This document shows positions 51,632-64,000 of a stretch of DNA of 64,000 nucleotides, in pieces. A program made the position numbers and the translations under genes. The notes below the pieces were generated by a model. It worked only from the letters and a program-made list of their open reading frames with translations. It was not told the DNA's origin and ran no database searches. The DNA is from Symsagittifera roscoffensis (taxonomy: Eukaryota > Xenacoelomorpha > Acoela > Convolutidae), in contig NC_087067.1 of assembly GCF_963678635.1 (NCBI RefSeq), positions 27,289,547 through 27,353,546 of the forward strand, written 5' to 3'. Position 1 is the first letter of the stretch, and every line of letters begins with the position of its first letter.

Positions 51632-54600
51632 TTAAAGTTTCACGGCTTCCGTGTTCCTCGACATGTGACGCTTCGCACGTTCATACATCCATGATGTCAT
51701 CACTGCACGGAACCAAGGCATCAATCTTTGCCTTGACCATATTCTTTCAATGGCTTTAGGTATTCTCAGAACCTTGCAGGTGGTTCTGAAAAGATCCAAT
51801 TCACGACTCATCTTCACGTTGCTCAGCTGCTCAGGAGTCGGCACGGCCGTCTCCTGTTCACTTGTGTCCGCGTTAGCCTCCAGCCATCTCACTACCAGCA
51901 TGGCACTAACCACCACGATTGACACCTGTTGATTCTGATCGGGCAACCCCGTAGAGTACAACTCCTCCACGTCCCATACTAGCATCAGATTCCCGCGTTT
52001 GGGGTACCACAACGTCTGCGCCAAGCAATGGCAAGGATACTCCCCATGGGTTCTCACTATGTTCCTTCGGGTCCGATACCCTGAGGCTCCCAGCAACGGT
52101 TCCACCTCCATCAGAATTCTGTGTAAGTCGTCTTTCTCTTCTATGATGGGGAATTCAGTGGGTAACGCTCCACTCGCTTTCTGCTTCTGGAACTCAATCA
52201 CATTACCTTCGTTCAATATCAGAAACTCTTCACCCACTACATCTTGCAACTCGCCTTCAGATCTCTTCGGGACTGCCTGAAAGATCTTTGCCAACAAATC
52301 ATATGACCTCTCCGACATTCTGGCCAACCTCACGCACTTTGGCACAGAGAAAAATTGGTCAATCAACACCTGCTGTGTCCTTGCATCCATCACCACCATG
52401 TGTGTAGGATATCTACTACTGCAATATGGCGCGGAGCTTGAACCCACCAGATATTTTGAACCAGTCGGTTTATGATAGGCCTCACTATCTTTCAGATTCA
52501 TCTCGTTCTCCAGAGCTTCTCTCCAGCCTCCGATCTTCTGCTCCGTTTGCAATGCTCCAGGGAATACTTCCACGCTGAGGGACGTCACTAGCTCATGGGC
52601 ACGCTCCAGGCGCTCAACCGATTCAATCGAACTCGTCATGCTACAAAATTCCAAGGCTGTGATCAAGTTTACATCCGTCACCCCATGACAGTCCGCGACC
52701 AACTCCATGCCACTCTTATCCGACATGCTCAATCTTCCGTACAATCGTGCCAGTTGCCGATGCTGCTCGCTCAGCGTAACCAGGCAGTGTCCCAGGTTAC
52801 AAACATGTCCTTCCATCCCACTATGTTGAGCCAAGCATGTGCCTTGCTTCAACCAATTGCTCGATGGACCTTCCTCGGACAGCTCCATGGATGGGTTGCT
52901 CTTCCGCTTCGTCAACCTCATGGCCAGCAGATGATGTATCATGGCCAAATCATGCAAACTCGCGTCATCATCTAGGTCTAACGTGATATCCGCCGTCATG
53001 TCCCAGATTAAACCGGCGTTAGGATGAGGACACCAAGAAGGCTTCATGAGTTCCCACATCGTCACTAGACTGGTTTTCAAGGGACCGTCCCAAGAACCAC
53101 AATCAAAACTCACTTGCCCCTTTAGCTCGGGAACCGAGGGTTCGACCACTCGTTCTTCCAAGATAATTCCCAGCTTGGGTTGTTCCACCATCAGCATTCC
53201 AGTTTCTTTAATACGTTCAACCCAGAAATTGAGTACTATGACTTGCTCATAGTCGAAGTACGCTTCCCTGGCTTCTTCATTCACGAAGGGATTGTACGCC
53301 ATCCCCGGTATGCCAGACACATATTGGAACGACTTCAGTTTCCCTAGTGTTGCAAACTCTTTTTGTCCTTTGACTGCTTCAATTAACTCCCGGCTCACTT
53401 TCAATTCTTTGTTGGAACATCTTCTCACTTCTTCCAACTTGCGATAGCTCTCCATGTCATTCGACTCCTTATTTGGTACAGTCAACGGCATGTTCTGATA
53501 TAGTTCCAGGAGTGCCCTAAGGAAGTTCCTTTCGCAATCAACTCCCTTTTGCCGAATGATCCTTATACATTCTCCCAAAACAGGAGTGGGGATACGATCC
53601 ACCACGAACCTGACAAAGCAAAGGGTATCCTTAAGCTTAGCCCATGCTATCGCAGAATCGTCTTTTGAAATCAATGCTCGCAGAGCTTCCATCAACTCCA
53701 GCTCCTGTTCCCGTGATTTCGAATCATTACTGGCTTCATACTCCGCCTTCTTGATGCCCATCAGGCACCAAGCCAACCGTACTTGCAGATCAGTTCTCAA
53801 GCAAGGATGAGCCAGGTATGCTGCCACCGTAGCAGGTGCATGCATCGATTCGTCGAAGTATCTCTGGAGGGCCGCCCTCCAGGAGATTTCTAGTAGCTTT
53901 TCCAATCCAATTTCGTTCGCTTCAGAGGACATTACCGTGCCGTATTCTTGTCGATTTAAGTTTGAATTCTCCGTGAGCTCTTTCAGATATTCCTGCATGG
54001 CTCGCTTCTCGCTCCAAGCCATCAAGTGCCCTCTCGCTGAGTTTCTCGCTTTCAACATCTCCACATACCCTCCTGCTGGATCTCCCATGTGGACTGATTC
54101 CGGCACAGTGACTCGACTGTACTCGACCACGTCGAGTTGTCCTTCCAGTTTCAACTTAGCCATGTTGGTCCGCGAGGGCCTGTAATCTTCAAGTCCTCCA
54201 GATCCACATTGACTGATGATCTCCATCTCTAATTTAGTGTCTGCCAAGGTTCGTGCTGTTTTCTTTGATCTTACGGCAGTCGTGGTCAGACCTGCCAAGA
54301 GCATAGGGGGTATCAGATTCTCTTTTTCTCCCCCTGTCAGCGTTGCACTATCTCCTTGCCCGCTCTCGCCTGAACAACCTGCGCTCGTTAGAGAGGTCAC
54401 CACTGCGCTGGCTCTCGACTTCACCACTCTCGGGTTCATGGCTCGACTTCCTGTTTTCCCTTTTAGTCGCTTCAGCCCCTTCCTGGCTCGTCTGACAGGT
54501 AATTTCTTTGCAACCTGCTGATCATCGGCACTGTCTTCTGTTACTGACTCGGTCAGAACATCCGACTCCATGGAGTTCACTATTTTCTCCAAGACCTCAC

Positions 54601-57600
54601 GCATGATGGGTTGGTTCAATCCCACCTTCATTATGGACTGCGTCCCATATCGCCTTATCACGTCCCATGATCTTTCCATGAAATTCACTCGGCTCCAGGT
54701 TGCCCCTGTCTTGCCTTCTAACTCACTTTGATATCTCTCCCATTCCTCTTCCGGCAGCGTACTCAGGAAGGATACCCTCATTGATTCTTTGATTTTTCTC
54801 CTCCTTGGTGACTCATGGAGCAATTTCTGCGGATCCCTGCTTCGGCATTCTCTCGCCTAGCTTATTGGGTCTATCGGGGATAAGTCGGCCGACGCCTCCT
54901 TTGTAGGGGATATGAAAGACGATGGCGTCATTAGCAATAGACTACCATCGACTTCCCCATCGTCGTCTTCACTAAACCGGTATTCTAGCAAGTCTCTCTC
55001 TAACGCTCCCAGATCCTTCTCACCCGGTTTTCCCCTCTTTCCCTCGATGTCGTCGTCATCGTCCTGATCCATCAATTCATCATCACCTGCATCAGGTTTC
55101 GGCCTGGGTCCTGAAGGTCCTTGTCGTGAGTCTATGCCCGAGTCCGGCCGAGCCTGTACGGTCATGTCTCCTGCATGATAAAACAACTCATCATTCACCA
55201 GGAATTCTACAGACTCCTCGCCATGTGGTGCCAGGTCCTCTATTGCTATATATGAGCCTCCTCTGCTCTCCTTTGCCACTTCCATCATTACTACTTTCAC
55301 TTCTCCTGACCACTTTAGTCTTGACAAATCATCTGTGGGAGAATACACTTCGTTCCACATTTCGGCCGAGACCTCTGGTCTCCTAGAGGGTAGCGCCTTG
55401 ATCTTTTTCCTACTCCAAGCATCAGGAAATGAGAAGTCAAACGTGTGCGCGGCTGCAACATTCCAGCCGATGAAGCGCGGCTCCATCCCTTCACTCCACT
55501 TCAACATTCTCTTCTCTGCGTCGCGAGCTGCTCCGATGCGAGGGGCAATGATGGGAGATGTGACTCCCAACAACATCCTCCTTATCGGTGGATATCGAGG
55601 GCATTGGTCCGGCAGCGGCCTGGATCCGGAAAGCCACGCTTGCTGGTTCTCTTTAGCGTGTGCCTAGGCCTCTGGTAAGAGTGGCACTCCCATAGTCGCT
55701 CCCGTATCCTTCACTACTGGTCTTAAGTTCCAAAGCTTCGGGTTGAACTGGATGTGAGAAAGTTCCTCACGGCCCATTCGGCACTTGAAGTGGTTCTTGA
55801 AATCCATCAACATCCAACCTGGCTCCGCTATTCTCCCGAACAGCCTATCGTCACTGGCCAGCCCTCTCAACTCCCTCTGTTCTACCCAGTTCAGCACGGA
55901 ACAGTCCACGACTGAGACCAGGTTGACGTATAACACCGAATTCCTGTATGCCTTGACTTGCACGTCCGGGAACACGAAAGACATCACCGGTCCATACACC
56001 ACCGTGACGAATTCCCGCAGTCCGTGAATCAGACCCAACGGATCGATCCGCATCATGACTGCCCAATATGTCAGCAAAGGCATGCCACATTATTGCTTGC
56101 ACTCACTCGCATCCGTCGCCACCTTATCTTCTCCCGTGACGCTTCTGTTCTGCTGTAAGAGATATTGGAGCAGGAGAGTCCTCCAGTCTTTCGTCTTCTT
56201 GAGCGAGGCGGTTTCCAACTGTGCATTGAACTCACGACTGGGTCCCTGTAGTTGTTCAGGGTAACGTAACAGCACAAGCAAATCACCCAGTCGACCGTAG
56301 GTCATGGCAATCAGGGTCAGGAGTCCATCCAATCTCAAATCTGCCAACGCTTGGGTGAAGAGATTCGCCGGCCCCTTCACGAAATTTTCGTGACCAAATG
56401 TCACGTATAAGGCTAACACCAGGCCAATCGATATATCCTGATGTCTCTGACAAAACTCGCGATCAAGTTCCGGGATGCCCTAGGATAGCACGTCGACAGG
56501 AAGGATGGCGTCCATCCCACTCCCATTCCACCCAAGATAGCATCCGATCGTTCGTACTGTGCCCTCGTGGCTAGCACGTCAGCTTGGAACTTGTCCAGTG
56601 ACATCGTGTTTACGTCCTGCATCAGCTTCAACATCATGCCCCCAGCTAACTCCCGGGCATCAAACAATTTTTTCAGATACACGTGTATCTCTTTTATCAC
56701 TGCCGGCGCATGCTCGAACGCGTCCTCACCCAAGGTGCACAGCCTTGGTGACAAGTACAACCATATGTTGTTGTGCGGCTTCGTGCGCAAAGCCATTGCC
56801 ATGAGATCTTCTTCGGCTGATGTCATGTTCTTCCTGACTGTCCTACCCTGCTCACTCTCGGCATGATCCATCTGTCTGAACCAGAGATCGTCAGCCACCT
56901 GTTGTACTAACAGATGATCGTCGTCCACCCCTGGTCTTAGTTTCAGCAATCTGGCAAAGTTGGACAGCTCCAACCCCAGAACTTCATCTAGCACCAACCG
57001 AGTTGTGCTACAATCTCTCAGCCCCTGTATGGCATTGGAAATGTCAGCCCAAACGGCGGGAAGCTCAGATCGGGACGGGTAGTAATTGTCTGGGTCTACT
57101 ACTCTGTTCGGGGCCGGAATTATCACGTTGAACCTCCCCTCTGCTATCGTCGTGACCATTGTGTATACAAACTGAAGGGGTTCTGGCAATGCAGCGTACC
57201 CTGGTGACAACACAAAGACCACCTTCACCACATTATGGGTGAAACGTTGTTTTGCTGCTGCTTCTACCTCAGCCATCGCCGAGAGCAATGTCATTATCGC
57301 CTCCCCTATGACCTCGTTGCTCGGGATCGATCCATCCGTCAGACGTGACAATAAGCCCCTGCTTTGCAGATGATCATTTGAGCCTGCAACCACTATCACC
57401 TGCGGCTCCATACTGACCACCCTTCGTACACTTATCATCATGCCGATTGCCTGTCCCCAATCCAATTTAGGTGCCGTGAAGAAAATCACGTCGGGCCAAA
57501 AGAGAGAACGGGGCGTATAGAGATAATCGGAACTGGCTACGATCAGATACTTTGCAGCTTTCATCTCTAAGGGATCGTAAGCTGCGAACAGGCCGTCGCC

Positions 57601-60157
57601 TATTGGGGCCTTCAGTTTCCCATATCTCTGGTCATCTCCATCTACCGTGGTCGTTCGGTAGTCCCTTGAATACTCGCCAGGCGTCTGACCAGGTGGTTTA
57701 GCGAACTGCCTGTACATCTTATGATGCTTGTTATTGGGCTTGTTCTCTGCCTGAAACTTGCCCCTTCGAGCAGGTGGCGTCAATTCCCGGGCTCTCTGTC
57801 GGACGTCCGTAAGGGACCGCGTGTTCAAGGGTCCAAAGGTATTGTCCTGAGGCAACCCGTTCAAGTCTGCATGTCGGAGCATAGTCGTAGAGCTGAACTG
57901 CTCCTGCTCTGCTAGCAGCCAATCCACGCCTGATATCCGATATAATCGCGACACCGTGGGACTTTCTCCGCCAATCATTCTCATCGCGTCCTCCCGACAC
58001 GTCAGGGTATTCATGTTCAATTTCGTGGACATGTCTGTCTTATACTGTCCCCAATGACTCGGGTCTGATCGGTTCTAAAGCAGCAGGCTGCCTGGTTCAA
58101 CTCGCTCCGCAGGCACGGCGCTCGTAGACGGTCCTGCTGGTGAAGCAGGGTTTGCCGTGGCGGGCGGATCGTTCCTCCTAGACACGGTCTGGGAGTTATT
58201 TCTGTTCTGAACCACTGATCTGCCGAGTCGGCTTTCAAGCGGTTGTGTTCTGGGAGGAGGAGCAGTCCCTAGCCTCTCTCTCACGTTTGAGCTCGAAGCG
58301 GTGGGTGCGGCTACAGCCGTCTCCATTGCTAAGGGCCCTAAGCGGTTGACGAGGGATTCGGGCACGCTTGCCCTTATTCTACTTCCTCCGGTCGTCGAGC
58401 TGGTCCGAGCCAGAGAACTGGTCGCCCTCGACTCCTGTCCATTTCCCTCAATTGCGTCTGAAAAACATCATTCATCCAGTGTCTCCCTCGTTGGGTGTTG
58501 AAATGAATCCCATCTCTGGTAAGCGCAATGTGATCAATCATGCGCAGCGTGTTTTCAAAATCCAGAAGTCGCAACTCGCCAGGGTTGTTTCTCACCAAGT
58601 TACGGATCATTTCGTTCCACCGTGTCTCACGTTGCCGTTCATGAAATCTGCCACTGTGGTGCCCATCAGCGGGTTTTGTGGTATCGTGCACAGCACCACA
58701 AACCTGGGCCTATACTTCTCTTTCAGTTCATTCAGGAGGCATACCAGCAGAGGCTCCCACTTGCACTCGGGAGTCACTGGGGCTCTCGAGACGTCGTTAG
58801 TTCCTAGCATTATCACCAGCGTATCCAGGTGATCCTCGCTTTGGAATTCCATCATCTTGATGACCTGAGCCACTGAAGCTCCTCCAAAGGACAGAGTGGT
58901 TGTCTGACCATAGACGAAGATCTCATTCAGATCCCTCACCAAACTGTCTCCTATGATCAAGTGGCGACTCCCTGGGGGAAATACCTGGTCGCTCGTAGCA
59001 GGGTTCCAGCTCATGTCATTCAGGCAGGCTCGAGGATGCTCCGCAGCTACTTGCGTGAACTGGTGACGTGTCATCAGATACTTCCTAATATCTACCACGC
59101 GGGACTTTTGATAGGTTCTGCCATGCGCAGTCCCCGAGGGCACTATCGTGTGGGGTGCTCACTCCGAGCTATTAGATGACTGATCACGACGCTGGGAAGG
59201 AACGATCCTACCCAATGTCCGTCCAGTGGTTCGGTTGATCTCTTCCATTGTTGCTCTCGCCACTTGGTTGAATGATTCTTGGAACTGAGGAGCGAGGTAA
59301 GTGTCAGAAGGGTCTGGTTAGAACCTTTGACTAGAAGCAGACAGTCGTGTCTGCTGAGGAGCCTCGGGCTCTCTCGATGCACGTAAATCCAGAACCTCGG
59401 GCCCTCTGGATACACACAGCTCCTGGGCTGTTGTCCCGGGGCGTGTGTCGTTGGGTCCCTCCGAGGATCTCATGCTCGCCAGAACTTCCGGTGACACTTG
59501 GCTCACCTTCGCCATATACAGCTCCTTCAGGTGCTTTATTTCATCCTCCTTATAAGCCACCTGTAGATCTTCGTATTTCTTCTTCCATTCGTCTCTTTCT
59601 CGAGCTATTGCCCTATACTCCTGGAGCTTGGCACACAGCTCGCTCTGATCTTTCTCCTTCTATTCCAGCGTCTCGATCGTCTCCGACGTCTGGATCTCTA
59701 TTTCACTCACCCTCACTTTCTTCGAAGGAGGAGCAGCTGTAGGGGAGTCGACCGAATGTGACGGGCCTGGCCCATCACGTTGTCTCTTCGCTCCGATGAG
59801 TGGCTGCGCCGGTTGGACTGGTAAGGGCATCTCACCTAGCCGGTGGTCCCTCTGTTCGCCTAGTCCTGGCTCACGAGCCAGGTCGTGGCCAGACATTTCT
59901 CCACGCCTCCATCTCATCAGTCAATTTCGGCCTCTCTCGGCGGTCCCGGACTCACCGAAGGCCAACATCAACACGACTTCCGTAGGGCGATTCCCTCGAC
60001 CCTCTCGTCCTAATGCATTGAGGAGCGCGACCACAAACATCGCCAGCCCCGGGTCTTCCCGTGTGAAATCACAATCGATCAGCCGCTGATAGATCTCGTC
60101 TAGAGTCATTCCTAGACTCGCTGAGAGGAATTCCATGAGTTCGTTCGTATCACCCAT
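51632..60157 (-). pseudogene. E3 ORF2: SGNH giant protein remnant with stops, frameshifts and a lost C-terminus
   Basis: Homology to E1 ORF2 runs from an ATG at 60157 to 51632. In-frame stops lie at about 59921, 59660 and 59318, then near 58075, 56084, 55664 and 54857. Frame changes lie near 58610-58690, between 58374 and 58365, and near 56413. The SGNH parts are still readable: GDSLVRDL and GTNDVS in 58607-59143 and TRDGIHFN in 58374-58691. The second SGNH-like region gives VASSDY and AGSNDH within 56413-58032. The longest surviving stretch is 51632-54823 (1,063 codons), which ends about 120 residues before the E1 C-terminus, at a breakpoint shared with the LTR remnant. Confidence 0.9.
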
Positions 60158-60641
60158 TTCTTATCGTGTTGATTCTTGCTGTCGTGTAGTGTCTTCCTGT
60201 CTCGTTTCGATTCAATGGATTCAATAAACAAGTTTTGATCAATCAAGATCTAAAAAACAAGTCGCGACTTAAAACCATCATTTTTGGATACAACATCATT
60301 CAACTCTTTAAAACTCTCCATTGAAATTCTCTTCTTAATTCTGATTTAAAAATTTAGCACCAAGGTGGATCGTCCACTTTTATCTTTGTCAGAGTAGCAC
60401 GAATGTGCGCTGTCACCTTGATGACCTGGAGTACCCCAGGTCTTTTATGACACATCATAACAATCACATGAAACATATCATAACAATAACATAAAACATA
60501 AACACATAAACATCACACACCTATGCCATCACATAAAAACATGTTCCCTAATACTGTACCTAAAACCTAACCTAATCTAAAACCTGACACTGATTCTCAT
60601 CGAGTAACTTAATAAAAATCACTTGTCGCCAAACGCAATTC
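60158..60641 (-). other. E3 spacer between ORF1 and ORF2
   Basis: About 480 bp, AT-rich, non-coding, with several tandem-like ATAACA/ACATAAAAACAT-type stretches near 60450-60540. It contains the conserved splice acceptor at 60250-60260. Confidence 0.7.
60250..60260 (-). promoter_or_regulatory. Conserved splice acceptor ahead of E3 ORF2
   Basis: On the minus strand TTGTTTTTTAG is followed by ATCTTGATTGATC, 93 nt before the ORF2 ATG. The following 13 bases differ from E1 at one position. Confidence 0.65.
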
Positions 60642-63600
60642 CTAGCATATGCTCAGATAGTATTTTTTATGTAAGTAAACCTCTATGTCAGTCTCTGAAA
60701 ATATCACATGTACAAGTGCGTACAACTCTCTCGGATGTAGCTTTCCCCTATTAGGATCGTATACTGGCAACGAGAGAGAGGTCACTCCTCTCTCAACCAA
60801 AAAATCCCTAAGTCGAGTCAAGGCCAATACCAAGCTCTTTGGATCTACGTGTTGCCTATCAGTGGCCTTGGTAACCAGGAAACACAAATATTTCCCTGGT
60901 ATCTGTGATGCAACAGGGGGCAGCGCTATCATCGCTCCCACACCAGGCCTTTGTTTCCATAAAAACTCGATATTCATATACTCTCTTTTGAAGTCAGCCG
61001 CTAGTGCTGTTTTGAAGCTTACGTCCGCGGTTATCGCTATGGCGCACGTGCGTTCCGTGAGTATGAAATCGCTGTCCGTTATGACGATATTGTTCGAATA
61101 ATGGTTCGGTAGATTAAAATACGATTCAAAGATTCGTCCAAAAGGTGGTTTTTTAGCATTCTCGCCCTCTGTCTCTAGTTCTCCGGTTTCTCTTGCCGAT
61201 TTCAATTTTTTTATTATCAGATTTTCGGTGTGGGTGAGTCCTACCCCCACTCCCCGGACAAAAATATCCATCGACGTCCCCGTCGATCGCCCAAAGTCTA
61301 GGAGATCGAGGTTGGATTGTGGAACACGTAGAGGACCATCTGGGGCGACCCAGTTGGACTCGGTATTGTCATGACTGATGTATTTGATGCCATCTTTATC
61401 GACGTCCTGAATCGTCAGGATCGTCTCTTTTGGATCTGTCGGCAGATCATGGAGCCATTCGAGCCCGCGCAAGTTTGTTAGTTCTTGCTCATGAGTCTGT
61501 TCCGCTTCTGGTTCGAACTCCACTTCCGGTTCTGATCGATCGTCGATCCAATCTTGATCCATATCGTTCACCAGGTCGATTTCTTCTAGCCTCGCCACTT
61601 CGTCCAGTCCCACCAGCGAGTCTATGACATCACTTACAACTATCCTGTCTACAACGAAATCCTCGCCGTACGGATTGTATTTCTTCTCGTTTTTTCCTCT
61701 CTTGCTCTGGCGTGTTTCCATAGTGAGAGGAAAGTCAGGCTGTATTCCTTTGTCAATTTCGGTTTGTTCCGGGCAGTCCCAGTCTTCTTCGGCATAAGGT
61801 AGAGTTTCATCGTCCACCTCTACTCGCTCGGTCAACTCGAGATCCAGTGGTAGATCGCAATCGTCCACCACCTCATTCCCGTCGTTCTTGTCGCGAGTAC
61901 CCCTTTCATTCACTTCACAAGCAGGATCCACTATCAAATAGTCTCCCTCTTGCATGTCCGCTGGGATGCACCAATCCTCTGACGAGGCATTGTGTGGTTT
62001 GATGTTTTCATAATGAGCTGCTCTTCCAGTGCTCAATCGATAAAAACGACCTCCTTGGTGCACTTCTGTTATCTGAAATGGACCACGCCATTTTTTTAAT
62101 AATTTCTTGGTTCCTTTTGGTGGAACCACTTCCTGGAACACCCAAACGTAGTCGCCAACTGAGTAGGCTTTCGCATCAGCTGTCCTTTTATCAAACCTCC
62201 TTTTTTGTCTAATTTGCGCCTGTTGCGTATTCCTCCTGCATAAGTCATTGAGGTCCTGCTGTCTTCTAATAACATCCCGCACGTACGTCTGCGGTGCTGT
62301 CCTCTTCCCCTCATATTCAGGGTAGAAAAACGTCAACGGGAGCGCTTTTTCATGACCCGTTAACATCATGTGCGGACTTATTCCCGTGGTGGAATGCTCC
62401 GTGCTGTTGTAACCACCCATCACTTGCGGCAAGTGCTTGTCCCAGTCATCCATGTAACGCGAGCAGTAGACTCTCAGCATGGATACCAGTGTGCGGTTTT
62501 GCCTCTCGACTAGGCCATTCGTTTGCGGGTGATAAGTGGTCGAGTGGGCCTGCGCTACCTGCGACCTTTTCATCAACTCCTTCGTGAGATCACCCACGAA
62601 TGCTTTGCCATTGTCCGATTGGAACGTGATGGGGCAGCCACGCCTCGCTATCCACACATTTATCAAATGATCACATGTTTCTTCCGCCGATGCTTTCATG
62701 CAGGGTGCTGCTTCCGCATACTTCGTAAAATGGTCGATCATTACCAGCACCTGATTATAGCCCGTTGCTGTCATGCAGATTTTCTGATGATCAATTTGCA
62801 CCACTTCGTTGAAATCTGACGACTCTATTGACTGTAGGGGGAACCTTAGTTTCCTGGGATCCTTCGCCTGCTGACATGACAGGCATGCGGCGATCCACTT
62901 CTCACAAGCCTTTTTCAATCCCGGCCATTCGAATCGTTTATGTATCCTGTTATACACTTTGTCCACGCCTTGATGGCCCATCTGATCATGTGAGCGAAAG
63001 AGCAATTCGGTCTGGTACAACTGTGGTAACACTATTGAATTGTATTTATAGAGGACCTTGTCCTCCTCTTTTCCCTTGCAGGCAACGATTCCGTCCTTAT
63101 TCAGGTACAACAAGTCGTTTCGCTTCAGGTAGAATTGCTTCAAGATCTTGTAGCTGTCTTCTTCCAAGTCTCCCTTGGCAGGTGCTCCATTCTCGATCCA
63201 TCTCTTCAGACTGCTCGTCATTCTATCATTTCGTTGAGCCCTTAGGAGATCCGACAGCCTGTACCTGGCTTTCAAATACGTCTTTACCACGTTCATTTGC
63301 CCACTCATTATCTCCGGAGCATGAACATCGTCCATCAACTTAACACACCATATCTTTTTCAAAGGCGACGCTTCCCGCACAGATGGTTCCAGATTGGTAC
63401 GGACGACCGTACCATGTGGCAGCAATCTGGTTGGGCGTTTCGAAACTGCTATCAGCTCGAGCTCGTCTGCGGCATTATCTACCACAGTGCCCTCTTCATC
63501 TGAGGTGTATCTGTCCCTGTCTGGATCCTGATGTGTTTCTCGGTCCAGCCCACGCTGCTTCCAGTCTACCAATAAGGAGTGGATTGCGATCTCTGACATA

Positions 63601-63890
63601 TCGGAATTGGAAGTTGTTTCAGACGTGTTGTCCCAGGACTGGGGCCTCGAGTCAACACTTGAGTCGACTGATTCCTCAAGATCATATTCCAAGTTGTCTG
63701 AGATGTTTCTCGACTCCCCGGACAAAATTCTGTCCCTAGGTGGTCTCGTCAACCTCTCCCCGGACAAGTCGTCCTGCACGGGCTCAAAGGTGTCTGACTC
63801 CTCAGACGAGTCGTCCTTGACTGGCTCGAAGGTATCAGACTCCCCGGACATTGTCTTGTCCACGGACGAACAATCTGGGCTCGGCTCGTA
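60642..63890 (-). pseudogene. E3 ORF1, 3' third: integrase and macro-like domain
   Basis: A ~1,080-codon open frame equivalent to E1 ORF1 from about residue 2120 to the end. It starts in the acidic linker with repeated (L)SGE motifs and contains the integrase HHCC motif (HDQMGHQGVDKVY...CLSCQ), the DDE positions (QIDHQK, QSDNGKAF, LVERQN), the GPF module, the VRGVGVGLTHTE block and the macro-like C-terminus (GKYLCFLVTK, LPVYDPNRG). The frame is intact where present. Gag, protease, RT and RNase H are missing: upstream of ~63890 the frame meets a stop and unrelated sequence. The ATG at 63863 is just an internal Met of a truncated frame. Confidence 0.9.
61210..61290 (-). promoter_or_regulatory. 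E3 copy of the conserved PPT-like block in ORF1
   Basis: The GTCCGGGGAG core at 61249-61259 (minus strand) is flanked by the same sequence as in E1 and E2. A 22-nt piece of it (61228-61249) reappears inverted at 63951-63972. Confidence 0.6.
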
Positions 63891-64000
63891 TTCTTATTTT
63901 GCATCCGTGAAATGCACTCTACTCGTGAAGCTAGATTTCACGAGAACCCATGGGGGTAGGACTCACCCACACATTTATCAAATGATCACATGTTTCTTCC
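63891..64000. other. Rearranged junction at the 5' break of E3
   Basis: After ORF1 breaks off there is an 8-bp inverted repeat (CTCGTGAA at 63922, TTCACGAG at 63937). Then follow 22 nt (63951-63972) that are the exact reverse complement of 61228-61249, and then 34 nt (63967-64000) identical in direct orientation to 62652-62685. The last two segments overlap at CCACAC. Confidence 0.75.

Larger units (their letters stand above)
51385..63950 (-). mobile_element. Element 3 (E3): decayed giant retrotransposon, main body
   Basis: The oldest element of the nest, minus strand, with ORF1 (3' third only) at 60642-63890 and a heavily mutated ORF2 at 51632-60157. Its 3' LTR is split by E2 and its outer end lies at 3697. 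The 5' half is absent: ORF1 breaks off near 63890 into a rearranged junction. Confidence 0.88.

Overview
The window is eukaryotic and most likely nematode. This rests on a complete GINS subunit gene (psf-3-like) preceded by a short T-rich splice acceptor directly before its ATG, and on TTTTCAG/TTTTTAG-type acceptors elsewhere. The species is not determinable from the sequence alone. Apart from the first ~3.7 kb, the window is almost entirely three related, very large LTR retrotransposons of the Ty3/gypsy type, inserted one inside another.

Layout. 1-3696 is host DNA with the psf-3-like gene (2431-2967, minus). Element 3 (E3, minus strand, oldest) begins at 3697 with the end of its 3' LTR. That LTR is split by element 2 (E2, minus strand, 3848-51384) and resumes at 51385; E3 then runs rightward to near the window end, where its ORF1 breaks off in a rearranged junction. 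E2 is itself split by element 1 (E1, plus strand, 5072-29700), which lies in E2's 3' untranslated region. E1 is about 24.6 kb with 922-bp LTRs that differ at one base by eye. E2 is about 22.9 kb after removing E1, with ~915-bp LTRs that differ at about six bases and one indel. E3 is full of stops and frameshifts. Degree of decay therefore follows the nesting order.

Element plan, the same in all three as far as visible: LTR; a primer binding site 12 nt further in (seen in E1 and E2), which fits the 3' end of a tRNA-Asn; a 2.4-3 kb repeat-rich leader; ORF1 (about 2,900-3,200 codons, one frame: coiled coil, Gag capsid, two CCHC knuckles, aspartic protease, RT with YVDD, RNase H, integrase with GPY/F, and a C-terminal domain resembling a TARG1/OARD1-type macro domain); a short spacer with a conserved splice acceptor; ORF2 (about 2,900-3,000 codons); polypurine tract; LTR. 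ORF2 sits where retroviruses carry env but has no envelope-like features that I can see. It carries a coiled coil, an SGNH/GDSL hydrolase domain with all catalytic residues, a second degenerate SGNH-like domain, and about 1,900 residues I do not recognise.

How the parts may work together. ORF1 would supply particle, protease, reverse transcription and integration functions. ORF2 is probably translated from a spliced RNA. A purine-rich 10-mer GTCCGGGGAG forms the polypurine tract of E1 and E2 and recurs inside ORF1 of all three elements, in two different reading frames, so it probably acts as nucleic acid (for example extra plus-strand primers). E1 and E2 each carry their own strand-biased short motif in non-coding parts (TCCGGAGGGG in E1, CTTGAG in E2). 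The combination of giant size, macro-like domain and SGNH giant protein is the candidate undescribed system here.
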